The position numbers and the translations under genes are program-made. The notes under the pieces were generated by a model. It saw only the letters and a program-made list of their open reading frames with translations, made no database searches and was not told the origin of the DNA. A stretch of DNA of 14,205 nucleotides from Caldisericota bacterium (GTDB taxonomy: Bacteria > Caldisericota > JANLFM01): positions 1 to 14,205 of the forward strand of contig JANLFM010000029.1 in the NCBI GenBank assembly GCA_024655865.1, written 5' to 3'. Position 1 is the stretch's first letter. The number at the start of each line of letters is the position of its first letter. Positions 1-6,998 of this stretch are shown in pieces.

Positions 1-185
1 GCGTCAAACAGCAGGGCCTCTCTGGTGAGCCCTGCCTGAGGGCAGCCAGGAGAAGCAAACTCGGGCTGGTTTCTGGAAATCCTGCCTGTGGGAGATCCGG
101 GAACGAGAGAAAATACAGGCTACGCTCGTAGAAGCCTTTGGGGTAAGCCTTTTGGACGCGGGTTCGACTCCCGCCGCCTCCACCA
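1..185 (+). ncRNA. ssrA: tmRNA (transfer-messenger RNA), 3' part
   Basis: tmRNA rescues stalled ribosomes, acting first as an alanyl-tRNA mimic and then as a short mRNA that adds a degradation tag. The window opens inside the gene, so the 5' acceptor strand and tag reading frame are missing. The 3' tRNA-like end is diagnostic: T-stem GCGGG (158-162), loop TTCGACT (163-169), CCCGC (170-174), acceptor strand CGCCTCC (175-181), discriminator A and CCA at 183-185. Upstream is an H-type pseudoknot: GCAGGGC (11-17) pairs with GCCCTGC (29-35), while loop bases 19-25 (TCTCTGG) pair with 46-53 (CCAGGAGA) with one bulged G. This fits one of the pseudoknots downstream of the tag. The CCA is followed by a second CCA (186-188); the mature end is placed at 185 by the 7-bp acceptor length. 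The short open frames across this segment on both strands are not genes. Confidence 0.9.
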
Positions 186-240
186 CCATAGGGGCCGTTC
201 CCATTTAGTCTATTACCCAGGAAAATTCCTTCATGGTATT

Positions 241-270
241 TTAAAAAGAGGGGCCTCTAAGACCCCTCTT
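241..270 (-). terminator. Intrinsic terminator of the liv operon
   Basis: A perfect 8-bp stem, AAGAGGGG (246-253) with CCCCTCTT (263-270), has a 9-base loop. Read on the minus strand the stem ends in a run of Ts followed by AAAAT, the form of a Rho-independent terminator. It lies about 80 bases beyond the livF stop codon. On the plus strand the hairpin is followed by AAATTCC, so it is not a good terminator for the convergent tmRNA gene. Confidence 0.75.
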
Positions 271-348
271 AAATTCCGTAGGTAACGCTCATTTAAAAAA
301 TGCGCAACTGGTCAGTTAAAACACCGACAGGCGCCCAAAGCCTTTACT

Positions 349-1062
349 CTATAGCCCCAGGTAATGCTTCTTAATGTGCTCATTCTCTTGAAGTTCCTTT
401 CCAGCGCCTTCAAGGACGACCCTTCCATTTTCTAAGACGTAAGCCCTGTCCGCAAGATCCAAAGCGTATGTGGTGTTTTGCTCCACAAGGAGGATTGTTA
501 GACCTAGCCCTCTTAATTTCTCGAGTTCCTCATAAATAGCCTCTACCAATTTTGGGGCCAGGCCAAGGGAAGGCTCATCGAGCATCAAAAAGGAGGGCTC
601 CATAGTAAGACCTCGGCCAATGGCTAACATTTGTTTCTCTCCACCGCTTAAAGTGCGAGCGAATTGGTTCCTTCTCTCCTTCAGGACGGGGAAGATCTGG
701 TAAATCTTTTCCAGAACCCCGGATTTCAGGGTTTCCCGATTGGCGTAAGCTCCCATGAGAAGGTTCTCCCAAACGCTCATGTTGGGGAAGAGGCGTCCTC
801 CTTCCGGGACGTGAGCGATGCCCTCTTTGGCAATTAAATGCGGAGAAAGCTGATCTATCCTCTTTCCCTTGAAATAGATTTCTCCTGATATAGGTCTCAC
901 TAATCCCGAGATAGTCTTGAGGAGAGTGCTCTTCCCGGCACCATTAGGGCCGATCACGGCTACTACTTCCTCCTTATTCACGCTGAGAGAAACCTGCTGA
1001 AGGACAGTTACCTTGCCGTAACCGGAAGTCAGGTTGCTGACCCTTAAAATTTCTTCGCTCAT
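349..1062 (-). CDS. livF: Branched-chain amino-acid-type ABC transporter ATP-binding protein LivF
   Basis: One of the two ATPases that power the LivKHMGF importer at the cytoplasmic face of the membrane. The protein has 237 residues, the usual LivF length. Walker A is GPNGAGKST (38-46), the signature is LSGGEKQ (138-144) and Walker B is FLMLDEP (158-164). The switch region reads LLVEQN, with Gln where most ABC ATPases have His; this is normal for LivF. The C-terminal YVLENGRVVLEG is also typical. The start codon overlaps the livG stop as ATGA, pointing to translational coupling. It is the last gene of the operon and a terminator follows. The substrate may be branched-chain amino acids but related systems carry amides, urea or other small organic compounds; the ATPase sequence does not decide this. 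Confidence 0.95.
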   Translation of the reverse strand: MSEEILRVSNLTSGYGKVTVLQQVSLSVNKEEVVAVIGPNGAGKSTLLKTISGLVRPISGEIYFKGKRIDQLSPHLIAKEGIAHVPEGGRLFPNMSVWENLLMGAYANRETLKSGVLEKIYQIFPVLKERRNQFARTLSGGEKQMLAIGRGLTMEPSFLMLDEPSLGLAPKLVEAIYEELEKLRGLGLTILLVEQNTTYALDLADRAYVLENGRVVLEGAGKELQENEHIKKHYLGL

Positions 1063-1790
1063 CGTATTGCTCTCTTCCCGAGATAAGCTTCGATTACTCT
1101 GGGGTTCTGGCTGATTTCCTCAGGAGCCCCGGTAGCTATCAGCTCACCAGCATCCAGGACGAAAATTCTCTGACAGAGCCCCATTACCATCTGCATCACG
1201 TGCTCCACCACAAATAGGGTGATCCCCTTTTCCCGGTTCACCTCTTTAAGGATATCCATTAAGTTGCCCAGTTCCGAGGGGTTCAATCCTGCTCCCGCCT
1301 CATCAAGGAGAAGAAGATCTGGTTCTGTAGCTAAAGCTCTGGCAAGCTCCACGCGCCTTAAAGCCGCTAACCCTAAATCAGCGCATTTTCTCCGACGAAG
1401 CTTCCCTAAATCGCAGAATTGGATTACCTCATTCACTATCTCCAGGGTTTCCTTATTCGTGTGGCGATTGTAGGCTCCCACGCGTATGGCATCCTCAACG
1501 CTCATTGAGGCAAAGGCTCTGGTCACCTGGAATGTCCGGGACATTCCCATTTTACAGATCACATGTGGCACAACACGGGTGACGTCTTTTCCTTTGAAAA
1601 TAACCCGTCCTCGCTCCGGGGGGAAAAGGCCGGAAATAACGTTGAAAAGGGTTGTCTTTCCGGCGCCGTTGGGACCGATCAAACCCACGATTTCCCCCTG
1701 AACGACATTTAACGAGACGTTGTTCACAGCGACCAGGTTCCCGAATTTCTTAGTGATATTCTCAACCTGAAGAATGAAATTATTCTGCAT
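1059..1790 (-). CDS. livG: Branched-chain amino-acid-type ABC transporter ATP-binding protein LivG
   Basis: Second ATPase of the importer, 243 residues. Walker A is GPNGAGKTT (39-47), the Q-loop is around F87-Q88, Walker B is LLLLDEA (159-165) with Ala where Pro is usual, and the H-loop His is present (VVEHVMQ, H197). The ABC signature is degenerate: where LivG normally has an LS-x-GQ-like motif this protein reads LGLAAL (139-144), followed by RRVELARALA. From memory, a LivG subgroup with LTLA-type signatures exists, so this is probably natural variation and not damage; the rest of the domain is intact. The gene overlaps livM by 11 bases and has a GAGGAA ribosome binding site about 6 bases before its ATG. 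It overlaps livF by 4 bases. Together with LivF it would form one canonical and one degenerate ATP site. Confidence 0.95.
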   Translation of the reverse strand: MQNNFILQVENITKKFGNLVAVNNVSLNVVQGEIVGLIGPNGAGKTTLFNVISGLFPPERGRVIFKGKDVTRVVPHVICKMGMSRTFQVTRAFASMSVEDAIRVGAYNRHTNKETLEIVNEVIQFCDLGKLRRRKCADLGLAALRRVELARALATEPDLLLLDEAGAGLNPSELGNLMDILKEVNREKGITLFVVEHVMQMVMGLCQRIFVLDAGELIATGAPEEISQNPRVIEAYLGKRAIR

Positions 1791-2766
1791 GGTTATTCCT
1801 CACCCATCGAGAGAAGAGCTTATTAAAGGTGTCCTGGAGGAGGGTAGTGATTCCCCTGGGACGGAAAAGCACAATCAAAATTAAAACGACAGAATAAATT
1901 ACAAGATAGAGGCTCTCTAACTGTCCTCCAAGGTTGGCCCTGAGCAGCTCCCTCATGCTCACGAGGAGAACGGCTCCCACTAAAGGTCCGTAGGTGATCC
2001 CCATACCGCCTACAATTCCTAAGATGGCTACTTCAGTGGAAAGGGGACTGCTGAAGAAATTGGGGTGAATAAAACCATAAATGCAGGCGTAAACTCCTCC
2101 GGTTAAGCCCACGATAAAAGCATAGATCACCAGAGCCTTAAGTTTGGAGGACCGCACGTTCACTCCCAGGACTTCTGCAGCATCCTCGTCGTCGCCCAGG
2201 GCTATCAGGTAATAGCCCAACTTCGAGCGGCTAATCCAGTAGTTAACGAACAGAGAGGCAAAAAGCAGGATCACCATGATGTAATAGTAAGGGATATAGG
2301 AGCTGAAACGCATGTAGAGCGCTGACCCGTAGTTAGGGAGATAACGCTCCACTGGCCCTCCAATCTTTTCCCACATAATGAAAGCAATGCGTAAGACCTC
2401 AACCAGGGCGGAAGAGGAAAGAGCGTACCAGACTTCCTTAACTTTGAAGCGGAAGAGGGGAAGGCCCACCAGGATAGCGAAGAGCACAGCCACAAGACCG
2501 CCCACGAAGATCCCGATCCAGGGAGTGAGGTTGAAGCGGAGAAGCAGGGTTCCGGTAGTGAAGGCACCCAGTCCTAAATAAGCTCCAGCCGCAAGGTCCA
2601 GTTGCCCTGCCATCCCTCCAATGATGTTCCAGGCAGTGGCCAGCACCCCATAGAGAAGAATGGTAGTGAGAAGGATCATCCCGTATTGATTCGAGCGGAA
2701 GAAAAAGGGAAGTATAAGCACTAGCAAAATCAAAAAGAGGAGCGAGACAATGCGCAGATTTTTCAT
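1780..2766 (-). CDS. livM: Branched-chain amino-acid-type ABC transporter permease LivM
   Basis: Integral membrane subunit, about 328 residues with roughly eight to nine hydrophobic segments. Family marks include GGMAGQLDLAAGAYLGLGAF near the N-terminus, a cytoplasmic coupling loop ALGDDEDAAEVLGVN that docks on the ATPases, the pore segment AILGIVGGMGITYGPLVGA, and LFRPRGI near the end. The frame is open further upstream to 2856, but that extension is soluble, unlike the family and lies inside livH. I chose the ATG at 2766, which begins MKNLRIVSLLF: a GGGAGGA ribosome binding site stands 5 bases before it. A second ATG directly upstream (2769) forms an ATGA overlap with the livH stop and is an alternative. 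Translation is likely coupled to livH and livG. Confidence 0.93.
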   Translation of the reverse strand: MKNLRIVSLLFLILLVLILPFFFRSNQYGMILLTTILLYGVLATAWNIIGGMAGQLDLAAGAYLGLGAFTTGTLLLRFNLTPWIGIFVGGLVAVLFAILVGLPLFRFKVKEVWYALSSSALVEVLRIAFIMWEKIGGPVERYLPNYGSALYMRFSSYIPYYYIMVILLFASLFVNYWISRSKLGYYLIALGDDEDAAEVLGVNVRSSKLKALVIYAFIVGLTGGVYACIYGFIHPNFFSSPLSTEVAILGIVGGMGITYGPLVGAVLLVSMRELLRANLGGQLESLYLVIYSVVLILIVLFRPRGITTLLQDTFNKLFSRWVRNNHAE

Positions 2767-3626
2767 CATTTCCTCCCGAATACTCCTCTGGGGCGAAGCC
2801 AGAGTACAAGAATGAAGATCAAATACACCACGAGCAGTCTGGCACGAGGGTCCCAAAAACCCATGGCCAATGCCTCAGCACATCCCACTATGATCCCGGA
2901 AATGAGCAAGCCCGAGATGGAGCCCAAGCCCGTCAAAGCCAGAACACACCAGCTCAGCAGGCCAAAGCGCAATCCCATAGTGGGGTCAACTTGCTGAAAG
3001 GTCATGAGCATTCCTCCCGCGATTGCCGTAAGAGCTGATCCCAAACCAAAGGCCAGAGCGTATGTCGCTTTCTGATTCACGCCCACTAAAGAAGAGGCGT
3101 CAAGGTCATCTGAAACTGCGCGGATTGCTCTTCCGGGCCAGGTCCTGCTGAGGAATAGGGCTACCAGGACTATTACTAGGACACTGACTAAGGCTGAAAT
3201 CAACCGCGAGGTCATAATAGTTGCAGAACCGATCTGAAAATTTCCGGAAATCAAGGAGTAGGGAAGGGATCTGGGTTGTGCTTTCCAGGCGAGCTGAGCT
3301 ACGGCGCGGAGGAAGGTCATCAAGCCAACTGTTACGGCAATCTGGGTTACATACTTTTGTCTGAGTGTCCTGTCGATTAAGGCATAATAAATTCCAATTC
3401 CCAGAAGAAATAGCATAGGGAAGGTGATCAAGGGAGTCAATGAGGCGTCTAAGCCCATATAAGAACCCATCCAGAATGCCATGTACATTGAAATCATTAC
3501 CAGGTCGCCGTGGGCGAAATTCACAATGTTCATTACTCCGAAAATTAAGGAGAGCCCCAGAGTAATCAAAGCATAAATACACCCCATCAAGGCTCCATTG
3601 ACCAGCAATTGAATTACAGCGTCCAT
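2766..3626 (-). CDS. livH: Branched-chain amino-acid-type ABC transporter permease LivH
   Basis: Partner permease of LivM, 286 residues, very hydrophobic with about eight membrane segments. Typical features are the N-terminal NGALMGCIYALITLGLSLIF, the motif NFAHGDLVM, the coupling loop AVSDDLDASSLVGVN, the segment LTGLGSISGLLISGIIVG, and the C-terminal LRPRGVFGRK. An in-frame start further upstream (3683) would add 19 very basic residues overlapping an intercistronic hairpin; the ATG at 3626 (MDAVIQLL) is preferred because AAGGAG stands just before it and it matches the usual LivH start. It is separated from livK by 122 bases that contain two hairpins, the only real gap in this operon. The stop codon overlaps the livM start by one base. 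Confidence 0.93.
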   Translation of the reverse strand: MDAVIQLLVNGALMGCIYALITLGLSLIFGVMNIVNFAHGDLVMISMYMAFWMGSYMGLDASLTPLITFPMLFLLGIGIYYALIDRTLRQKYVTQIAVTVGLMTFLRAVAQLAWKAQPRSLPYSLISGNFQIGSATIMTSRLISALVSVLVIVLVALFLSRTWPGRAIRAVSDDLDASSLVGVNQKATYALAFGLGSALTAIAGGMLMTFQQVDPTMGLRFGLLSWCVLALTGLGSISGLLISGIIVGCAEALAMGFWDPRARLLVVYLIFILVLWLRPRGVFGRK

Positions 3627-3659
3627 AATCTCCTTCTTTTTCTGCTTTTGCGATTTTGG

Positions 3660-3700
3660 CTTTCGGGGGCGAAGTCTTTGCAAAAACCCGCCCCCGAAAG
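3660..3700 (-). other. GC-rich 11-bp intercistronic stem-loop between livK and livH
   Basis: CTTTCGGGGGC (3660-3670) pairs perfectly with GCCCCCGAAAG (3690-3700) across a 19-base loop. On the minus strand the stem is followed by GCCAAAATCGCAAAAG, with no T-run, so it is not a standard terminator. It lies shortly before the livH ribosome binding site. A likely role is an mRNA-stabilising or processing structure that raises livK over the downstream genes; this is inference. Confidence 0.5.
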
Positions 3701-3703
3701 ATT

Positions 3704-3735
3704 AAAAATTCTCTGCGCTTCCCCTAAAGAAGCGC
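3704..3735 (-). terminator. Attenuator-like hairpin just after livK
   Basis: GCGCTTC (3715-3721) pairs with GAAGCGC (3729-3735) around a 7-base loop. Read on the minus strand the stem is followed by AGAGAA and then five Ts (3708-3704). It begins 14 bases after the livK stop codon. The T-run is short and displaced, so I read it as a weak or partial terminator that would let a fraction of transcripts continue into livHMGF. Confidence 0.4.
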
Positions 3736-3748
3736 TTAAGGAGAGGGG

Positions 3749-5059
3749 CTAATAGGTGGCGTCGGGCCTGGGATATACAGGCTCGGCCTCAGCGGAATCA
3801 AAAGGCCAGACCACCTTGGGTTCCCCGTTCTGGACTTGCATCACAACAGCACGGGCGTAGGGGTTGTCCCCGGTGGGAGTGAATGCGATGTGGTTGGTGG
3901 GATAAGTATCCACAGCAGGGCCTGAGGTCAGGTCAAGCTTCAGGAATGCCTGACGGAGGTTGTCGGGATTTAATGGATCATCAGGGAAGAGTTTGCCAGA
4001 AAGCTCCAGAGCTTCCTTCAGAACCCACATGGCATAGTAGTTCATGCCTGCAGCCTCGGTGGGGATGTGCCCTACTTTGGTTTTGAAATCCTCAACGAAC
4101 TTCTTGTTCTGAGCAGTGTTCTTGGCGGGGTTGTAGCTGTAAGTATTGGCATAATAGTTGGCAGTGTCGCCCAGCGCTTTAATGGATTCAGGATCAGTGT
4201 AACCGCAGGCCCCCATGCCCACAATAAATTTGGGGATCTGGTTGAACTCCCGGAAGGTCTTGGCGAAAAGGATAGCGTCCATGAAATAAGGGCAGTGGAC
4301 TACAAAATCGGGCTTGGCTGCTGAAATTTCAGAGACGATTGAGGAAACATCAGCGATGTCATACGGATACTCTTTCTGGTAGACGACAGTGAGCTGGTTG
4401 TCTAAGGCAGCTTGCAAGGCCCCTACAGCATTGCTGCGACCAAAAGAGGAATCCTCATTTAAAATGGCCACCTTCTGCACTGGTTGTCCAGCTTTAGTAG
4501 CGGTTTGGACCACAAACTCCACGGCAGTGACCCCATGCTGACTGGCTTTGGGAGCTGGACGGAAGAGGTACTGGCGTCCCATTGCGGTTACCGAGTCTAC
4601 CAGGGCATCAGCCACCAGGATGACTTTTTCGCGCTCGGTAACTTCAGAAGCGGCCACGGTCATTCTCGAGATGTAAAGGCCCAGAATAGCTACAGGATGG
4701 TGCTTACTGATAATGCTTTCAGCTCCAAGCTTGGCGCTATCGGCTGTTTCTCCTGCATCCTCACTTACCAGTTCCAGAGGGATTCCTCCCAGCGATTGGA
4801 TGCCCCCGGCTTCGTTTATGTGCTTCACTGCAATTTCCATTCCCACCTTTGCTTCCGTGCCGAAGATGGCGTGGGCACCGGTCAAGGGCTCGAGGCACCC
4901 AACAACGATTTTATCCGGAAGCTTTTTGCCTGTGGGGGTGGCGCTGGGTGAGGCGGTTTGGGTGGGAGTTTGTGTTTGTTGAGGAGCAGCACAACTGGTT
5001 AATACTAAAACCAAGGTTGTTGCCAAAACTATTAACTTTCCAATTCCTATCCTCTTCAT
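3749..5059 (-). CDS. livK: ABC transporter substrate-binding lipoprotein, LivK/Peripla_BP_6 type
   Basis: Extracytoplasmic binding protein of the importer, 436 residues. The N-terminus is a lipoprotein signal: MKRIGIGK, a hydrophobic stretch to LVLT, and a lipobox LTSC with the lipidated Cys at residue 23. A Thr/Pro/Gln/Ser-rich linker of about 25 residues follows, then the two-lobed binding fold opening with KIVVGCLEPLTGAHAIFGTE and HINEAGGIQSLGG. Later segments such as VAILNEDSSFGRS and FIVGMGACGYTDPESIKALG are typical of Leu/Ile/Val-binding protein relatives. The ATG at 5059 has an AAGGAGG ribosome binding site 7 bases upstream. First gene of the operon. The ligand cannot be told from sequence; amino acids, amides and short organic acids are all possible in this family. 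Confidence 0.95.
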   Translation of the reverse strand: MKRIGIGKLIVLATTLVLVLTSCAAPQQTQTPTQTASPSATPTGKKLPDKIVVGCLEPLTGAHAIFGTEAKVGMEIAVKHINEAGGIQSLGGIPLELVSEDAGETADSAKLGAESIISKHHPVAILGLYISRMTVAASEVTEREKVILVADALVDSVTAMGRQYLFRPAPKASQHGVTAVEFVVQTATKAGQPVQKVAILNEDSSFGRSNAVGALQAALDNQLTVVYQKEYPYDIADVSSIVSEISAAKPDFVVHCPYFMDAILFAKTFREFNQIPKFIVGMGACGYTDPESIKALGDTANYYANTYSYNPAKNTAQNKKFVEDFKTKVGHIPTEAAGMNYYAMWVLKEALELSGKLFPDDPLNPDNLRQAFLKLDLTSGPAVDTYPTNHIAFTPTGDNPYARAVVMQVQNGEPKVVWPFDSAEAEPVYPRPDATY

Positions 5060-5222
5060 TTAAAACCTCCTTGCCAGATTTATATCTCTAATTTTTAGCT
5101 CTCCCTTCATGAGCCTCCGGCTTGCAACCTATCCCCTTTCTTTCACCTCCTTCGCTCAATCCTGAGCAGAAATTAAGTTCATAATTTTTTAATTATAGTT
5201 TCATTTTTAATTCTAAGGTTAA
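5060..5222 (-). promoter_or_regulatory. Candidate livK promoter and leader
   Basis: On the minus strand a perfect TATAAT lies at 5197-5192. The best -35 match is TTAACC (5222-5217), with a long 19-base spacer, so the -35 is weak. The implied leader is about 125 bases. It holds a small stem GCTCA/TGAGC (5153-5166), an extended Shine-Dalgarno-like AAGGAGGTGA (5152-5143) with no start codon at proper distance, and a 16-codon open frame (5110-5060) ending right at the livK ATG. The remainder of the spacer up to 5389 is AT-rich, with a short direct repeat at 5269-5288 and only a weak plus-strand -10-like TATAGT/TAAAAT at 5370-5380. Confidence 0.4.
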
Positions 5223-5268
5223 ATTTATGGGAAAAGTAAAGGTGTAAGGGCAAACTTTTTCAAATTTC

Positions 5269-5288
5269 TTGGAAAAATTTTTGGAAAA
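5269..5288. repeat. Short direct repeat TTGGAAAA x2
   Basis: TTGGAAAA occurs at 5269-5276 and 5281-5288, twelve bases apart, in the spacer between livK and the macrodomain cluster. It lies upstream of the candidate livK -35. It could be a regulator-binding site, but short AT-rich repeats arise easily by chance. Confidence 0.25.
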
Positions 5289-5389
5289 TCGGTCCCGGAG
5301 CAGAATCCTGTGACTTAGCCGTCCATTGAATTTGAATTCAGCGAGAAACACCAGTGCATCAAGATCCTTTATAGTAAAATAAAGTTGGA

Positions 5390-5545
5390 TTGGAGAAAGA
5401 GCGGCTTCAGGCTATTGATTGGAGAATTGCCCGAAAAGACCTGGCTGAAGTAGAGAAGGTTTTAAGGGAGATGAAAAAGGGTTTGACTGAAGAAGCACCC
5501 GAATCACCTGAAAGCCCAGGAGGTGCATTATGGCTAATGAGGTAA
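5390..5545 (+). CDS. Possible 51-residue charged protein upstream of the macrodomain gene
   Basis: An open frame from a TTG at 5390 reads [20 protein letters not shown], continues with [19 protein letters not shown] and ends at TAA (5543-5545), overlapping the macrodomain start by 16 bases. The first two thirds look like an amphipathic charged helix; the end is Pro/Glu/Ser rich. The in-frame stop at 5375-5377 limits it upstream. No good ribosome binding site precedes the TTG, and the next in-frame ATG would leave a very short peptide. I do not recognise the family. It may be a real coupled small gene, the tail of a decayed gene, or chance. The macrodomain ribosome binding site AGGAGG lies inside it. 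Confidence 0.35.
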   Translation: MEKERLQAIDWRIARKDLAEVEKVLREMKKGLTEEAPESPESPGGALWLMR

Positions 5546-6069
5546 TTTATTCAGAGGAAAACCTCGAGGTAGTGATAGGAGACATTACTGAAGAGGAAAC
5601 CGAGGCTATCGTGAACGCCGCTAACCCCACGCTTTTAGGAGGGGGTGGAGTGGATGGGGCAATCCACAGGAAGGCTGGTCCGGAGCTCAGGGAAGAATGC
5701 CGAACATTAGGAGGATGCCAGACCGGGGATGCCAAAATCACCAGGGGCTACAGGCTAAAAGCCAAATACGTGATTCATACAGTAGGCCCCGTCTGGAGGG
5801 AAGGGAGCGCTCGAGAGGAAGAGCTCCTTGCCTCCTGCTACAGGAAGACCCTAAAGCTGGCAAAGGAATACGGCATTAAGAGCATTTCCTTTCCTGCGAT
5901 CTCCACTGGCGCTTATGGTTTTCCTAAGGATCAGGCAGCAGAGATCGCCGTAAGGGAAGTTAAGGGATTTCTAAAAGAGAACGACATCCTGGTGAGGTTG
6001 GTGTGCTTCGATAAAGAGACTACACAATATTACCTGGCAGTTCTCAAAAAGCTGAGGTGCTATGGATGA
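5530..6069 (+). CDS. Macrodomain protein, O-acetyl-ADP-ribose deacetylase / ADP-ribosyl hydrolase (YmdB/MacroD type)
   Basis: Single macrodomain of 179 residues, about the size of E. coli YmdB (177). Such proteins bind ADP-ribose and remove acetyl from O-acetyl-ADP-ribose or mono-ADP-ribose from acidic residues; they are cytoplasmic. Motifs are GDIT (17-20), VNAAN (28-32), [10 protein letters not shown] (37-46), [12 protein letters not shown] (65-76), VIHTVGP (81-87) and ISTGAYGFP (124-132). By comparison with YmdB the catalytic pair would be N32 and D42, both present, so the enzyme is probably active. The ATG has AGGAGG six bases upstream. Its stop overlaps the GGDEF gene start as ATGA, so the two are probably co-translated. 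The natural substrate is not known from sequence. Confidence 0.93.
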   Translation: MANEVIYSEENLEVVIGDITEEETEAIVNAANPTLLGGGGVDGAIHRKAGPELREECRTLGGCQTGDAKITRGYRLKAKYVIHTVGPVWREGSAREEELLASCYRKTLKLAKEYGIKSISFPAISTGAYGFPKDQAAEIAVREVKGFLKENDILVRLVCFDKETTQYYLAVLKKLRCYG

Positions 6070-6998
6070 ACATCCTTCAAAGACTTAATCCCACAACTTT
6101 AAGGGCTATCCTGGATCGTGTGGCCGATGGGGTTTACCTGGTTTCTCCGGACCGCACCATCATTTTCTGGAGCAGAGGAGCGGAAGAAATCGCGGGCTTT
6201 AAAACTGAGGATATGGTGGGGCGCCACTGCAACGAATCTGGGCTTCAGCACATTGACGATAATGGGAAAAACCTTTGCGAGACCGCCTGCCCTCTTATTG
6301 AAGCTTTTGAAAAGGAAAGGCTTGTGGAAAAGGAGGTCTGGGTGCATACGAAGGAGGGTGGCCTAAAACACATCCTCGTTCGTTCCATTCCTACCTACGG
6401 GGAAAATGGCGAGATAATCGGAGCTACAGAGACCTTTACGGAGATAACCGCTTTCGATAGGCTCCGGGCTGAACTTAAGGTTGCCGAGTCTCTGGCCATC
6501 CTGGACCCACTTACCCATCTTCCCAACAGACGCCTTTTGGACGAGGTCTTCCCCCACCTGAGAGGAATGGCTGAGAGGGGAGAGGCCCGGATCTTCCTTG
6601 TCTTTCTGGATTTGAACCACTTCAAGGAGATCAACGATCGCTTTGGACACCTCGAAGGAGACCGCCTTTTGAAATCCGTGGGGCTCGTCCTGGAAAAAGA
6701 GATCCGCGCCGGGGATTGGGTTTTTTCTCACCACGCCCTGCGCTATGGGGGAGACGAATTTCTCCTGATCTTTATTTTGCCCGGGGGCTCCCCCGCGGAT
6801 TCCGAAAAAGCCATTTTGGAGAGGCTGTGGCATCTGATCTCCCAGATCCGCACTCCCTTGGGGCCTCTCGAGGCAGCAATTGGCGGGACATTTCTCAAGG
6901 ATGGAGAGGAATTAAAGGAGGCACTCCATAGGGTAGATAAGCTGATGTATCAGAGCAAGAAAGAGGGCGAAATCAAGCTGGATTCCACAAATGCCTGA
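6066..6998 (+). CDS. PAS-GGDEF diguanylate cyclase
   Basis: Cytoplasmic signalling protein of 310 residues with no membrane segment. A PAS sensor domain (about 10-130) contains [20 protein letters not shown] and an unusual Cys/His set: C55, H62, C71 and C75 in [25 protein letters not shown] short linker leads to the GGDEF domain (about 145-305): [10 protein letters not shown] (147-156), [16 protein letters not shown] with the metal-binding Asp182, and an intact GGDEF at 228-232. The active-site motif is complete, so it should make cyclic di-GMP from two GTP. An RxxD (RAGD, 214-217) lies ten residues before GGDEF instead of the usual five, so the inhibitory site may be absent or displaced. The ATG at 6066 overlaps the macrodomain stop (ATGA) and has GAGGTG six bases upstream; a GTG at 6057 is the alternative. 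Confidence 0.92.
   Translation: MNILQRLNPTTLRAILDRVADGVYLVSPDRTIIFWSRGAEEIAGFKTEDMVGRHCNESGLQHIDDNGKNLCETACPLIEAFEKERLVEKEVWVHTKEGGLKHILVRSIPTYGENGEIIGATETFTEITAFDRLRAELKVAESLAILDPLTHLPNRRLLDEVFPHLRGMAERGEARIFLVFLDLNHFKEINDRFGHLEGDRLLKSVGLVLEKEIRAGDWVFSHHALRYGGDEFLLIFILPGGSPADSEKAILERLWHLISQIRTPLGPLEAAIGGTFLKDGEELKEALHRVDKLMYQSKKEGEIKLDSTNA

Noticed and set aside
4-285. Short open frames on both strands over the left edge
   Set aside because: They lie on the tmRNA 3' domain, whose T-arm, acceptor and pseudoknot are clear.
2767-2856. Upstream extension of livM
   Set aside because: The 30 extra residues overlap livH, are not hydrophobic, and have no ribosome binding site; GGGAGGA directly precedes the ATG pair at 2769/2766.
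4484-4951. 155-codon plus-strand open frame inside livK
   Set aside because: It is the antisense of a well-supported lipoprotein gene; its composition reflects the complementary strand and no motif is seen.
5181-5196. AT-rich inverted repeat ATAATT-TTTT-AATTAT as a terminator or operator
   Set aside because: The stem has only A-T pairs and overlaps the candidate livK -10; it is too weak and low-complexity to call.
5390-6069. A DarTG-like toxin-antitoxin pair (macrodomain antitoxin with a DNA ADP-ribosyltransferase toxin)
   Set aside because: The 51-codon upstream frame is far too short for DarT and shows none of its motifs; the macrodomain is a stand-alone YmdB/MacroD type, and the downstream partner is a GGDEF protein.
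6782-6798. GC palindrome CGGGGGCTCCCCCG in the GGDEF gene
   Set aside because: It is short, lies within normal coding sequence (PGGSPAD) and has no T-run or partner structure.
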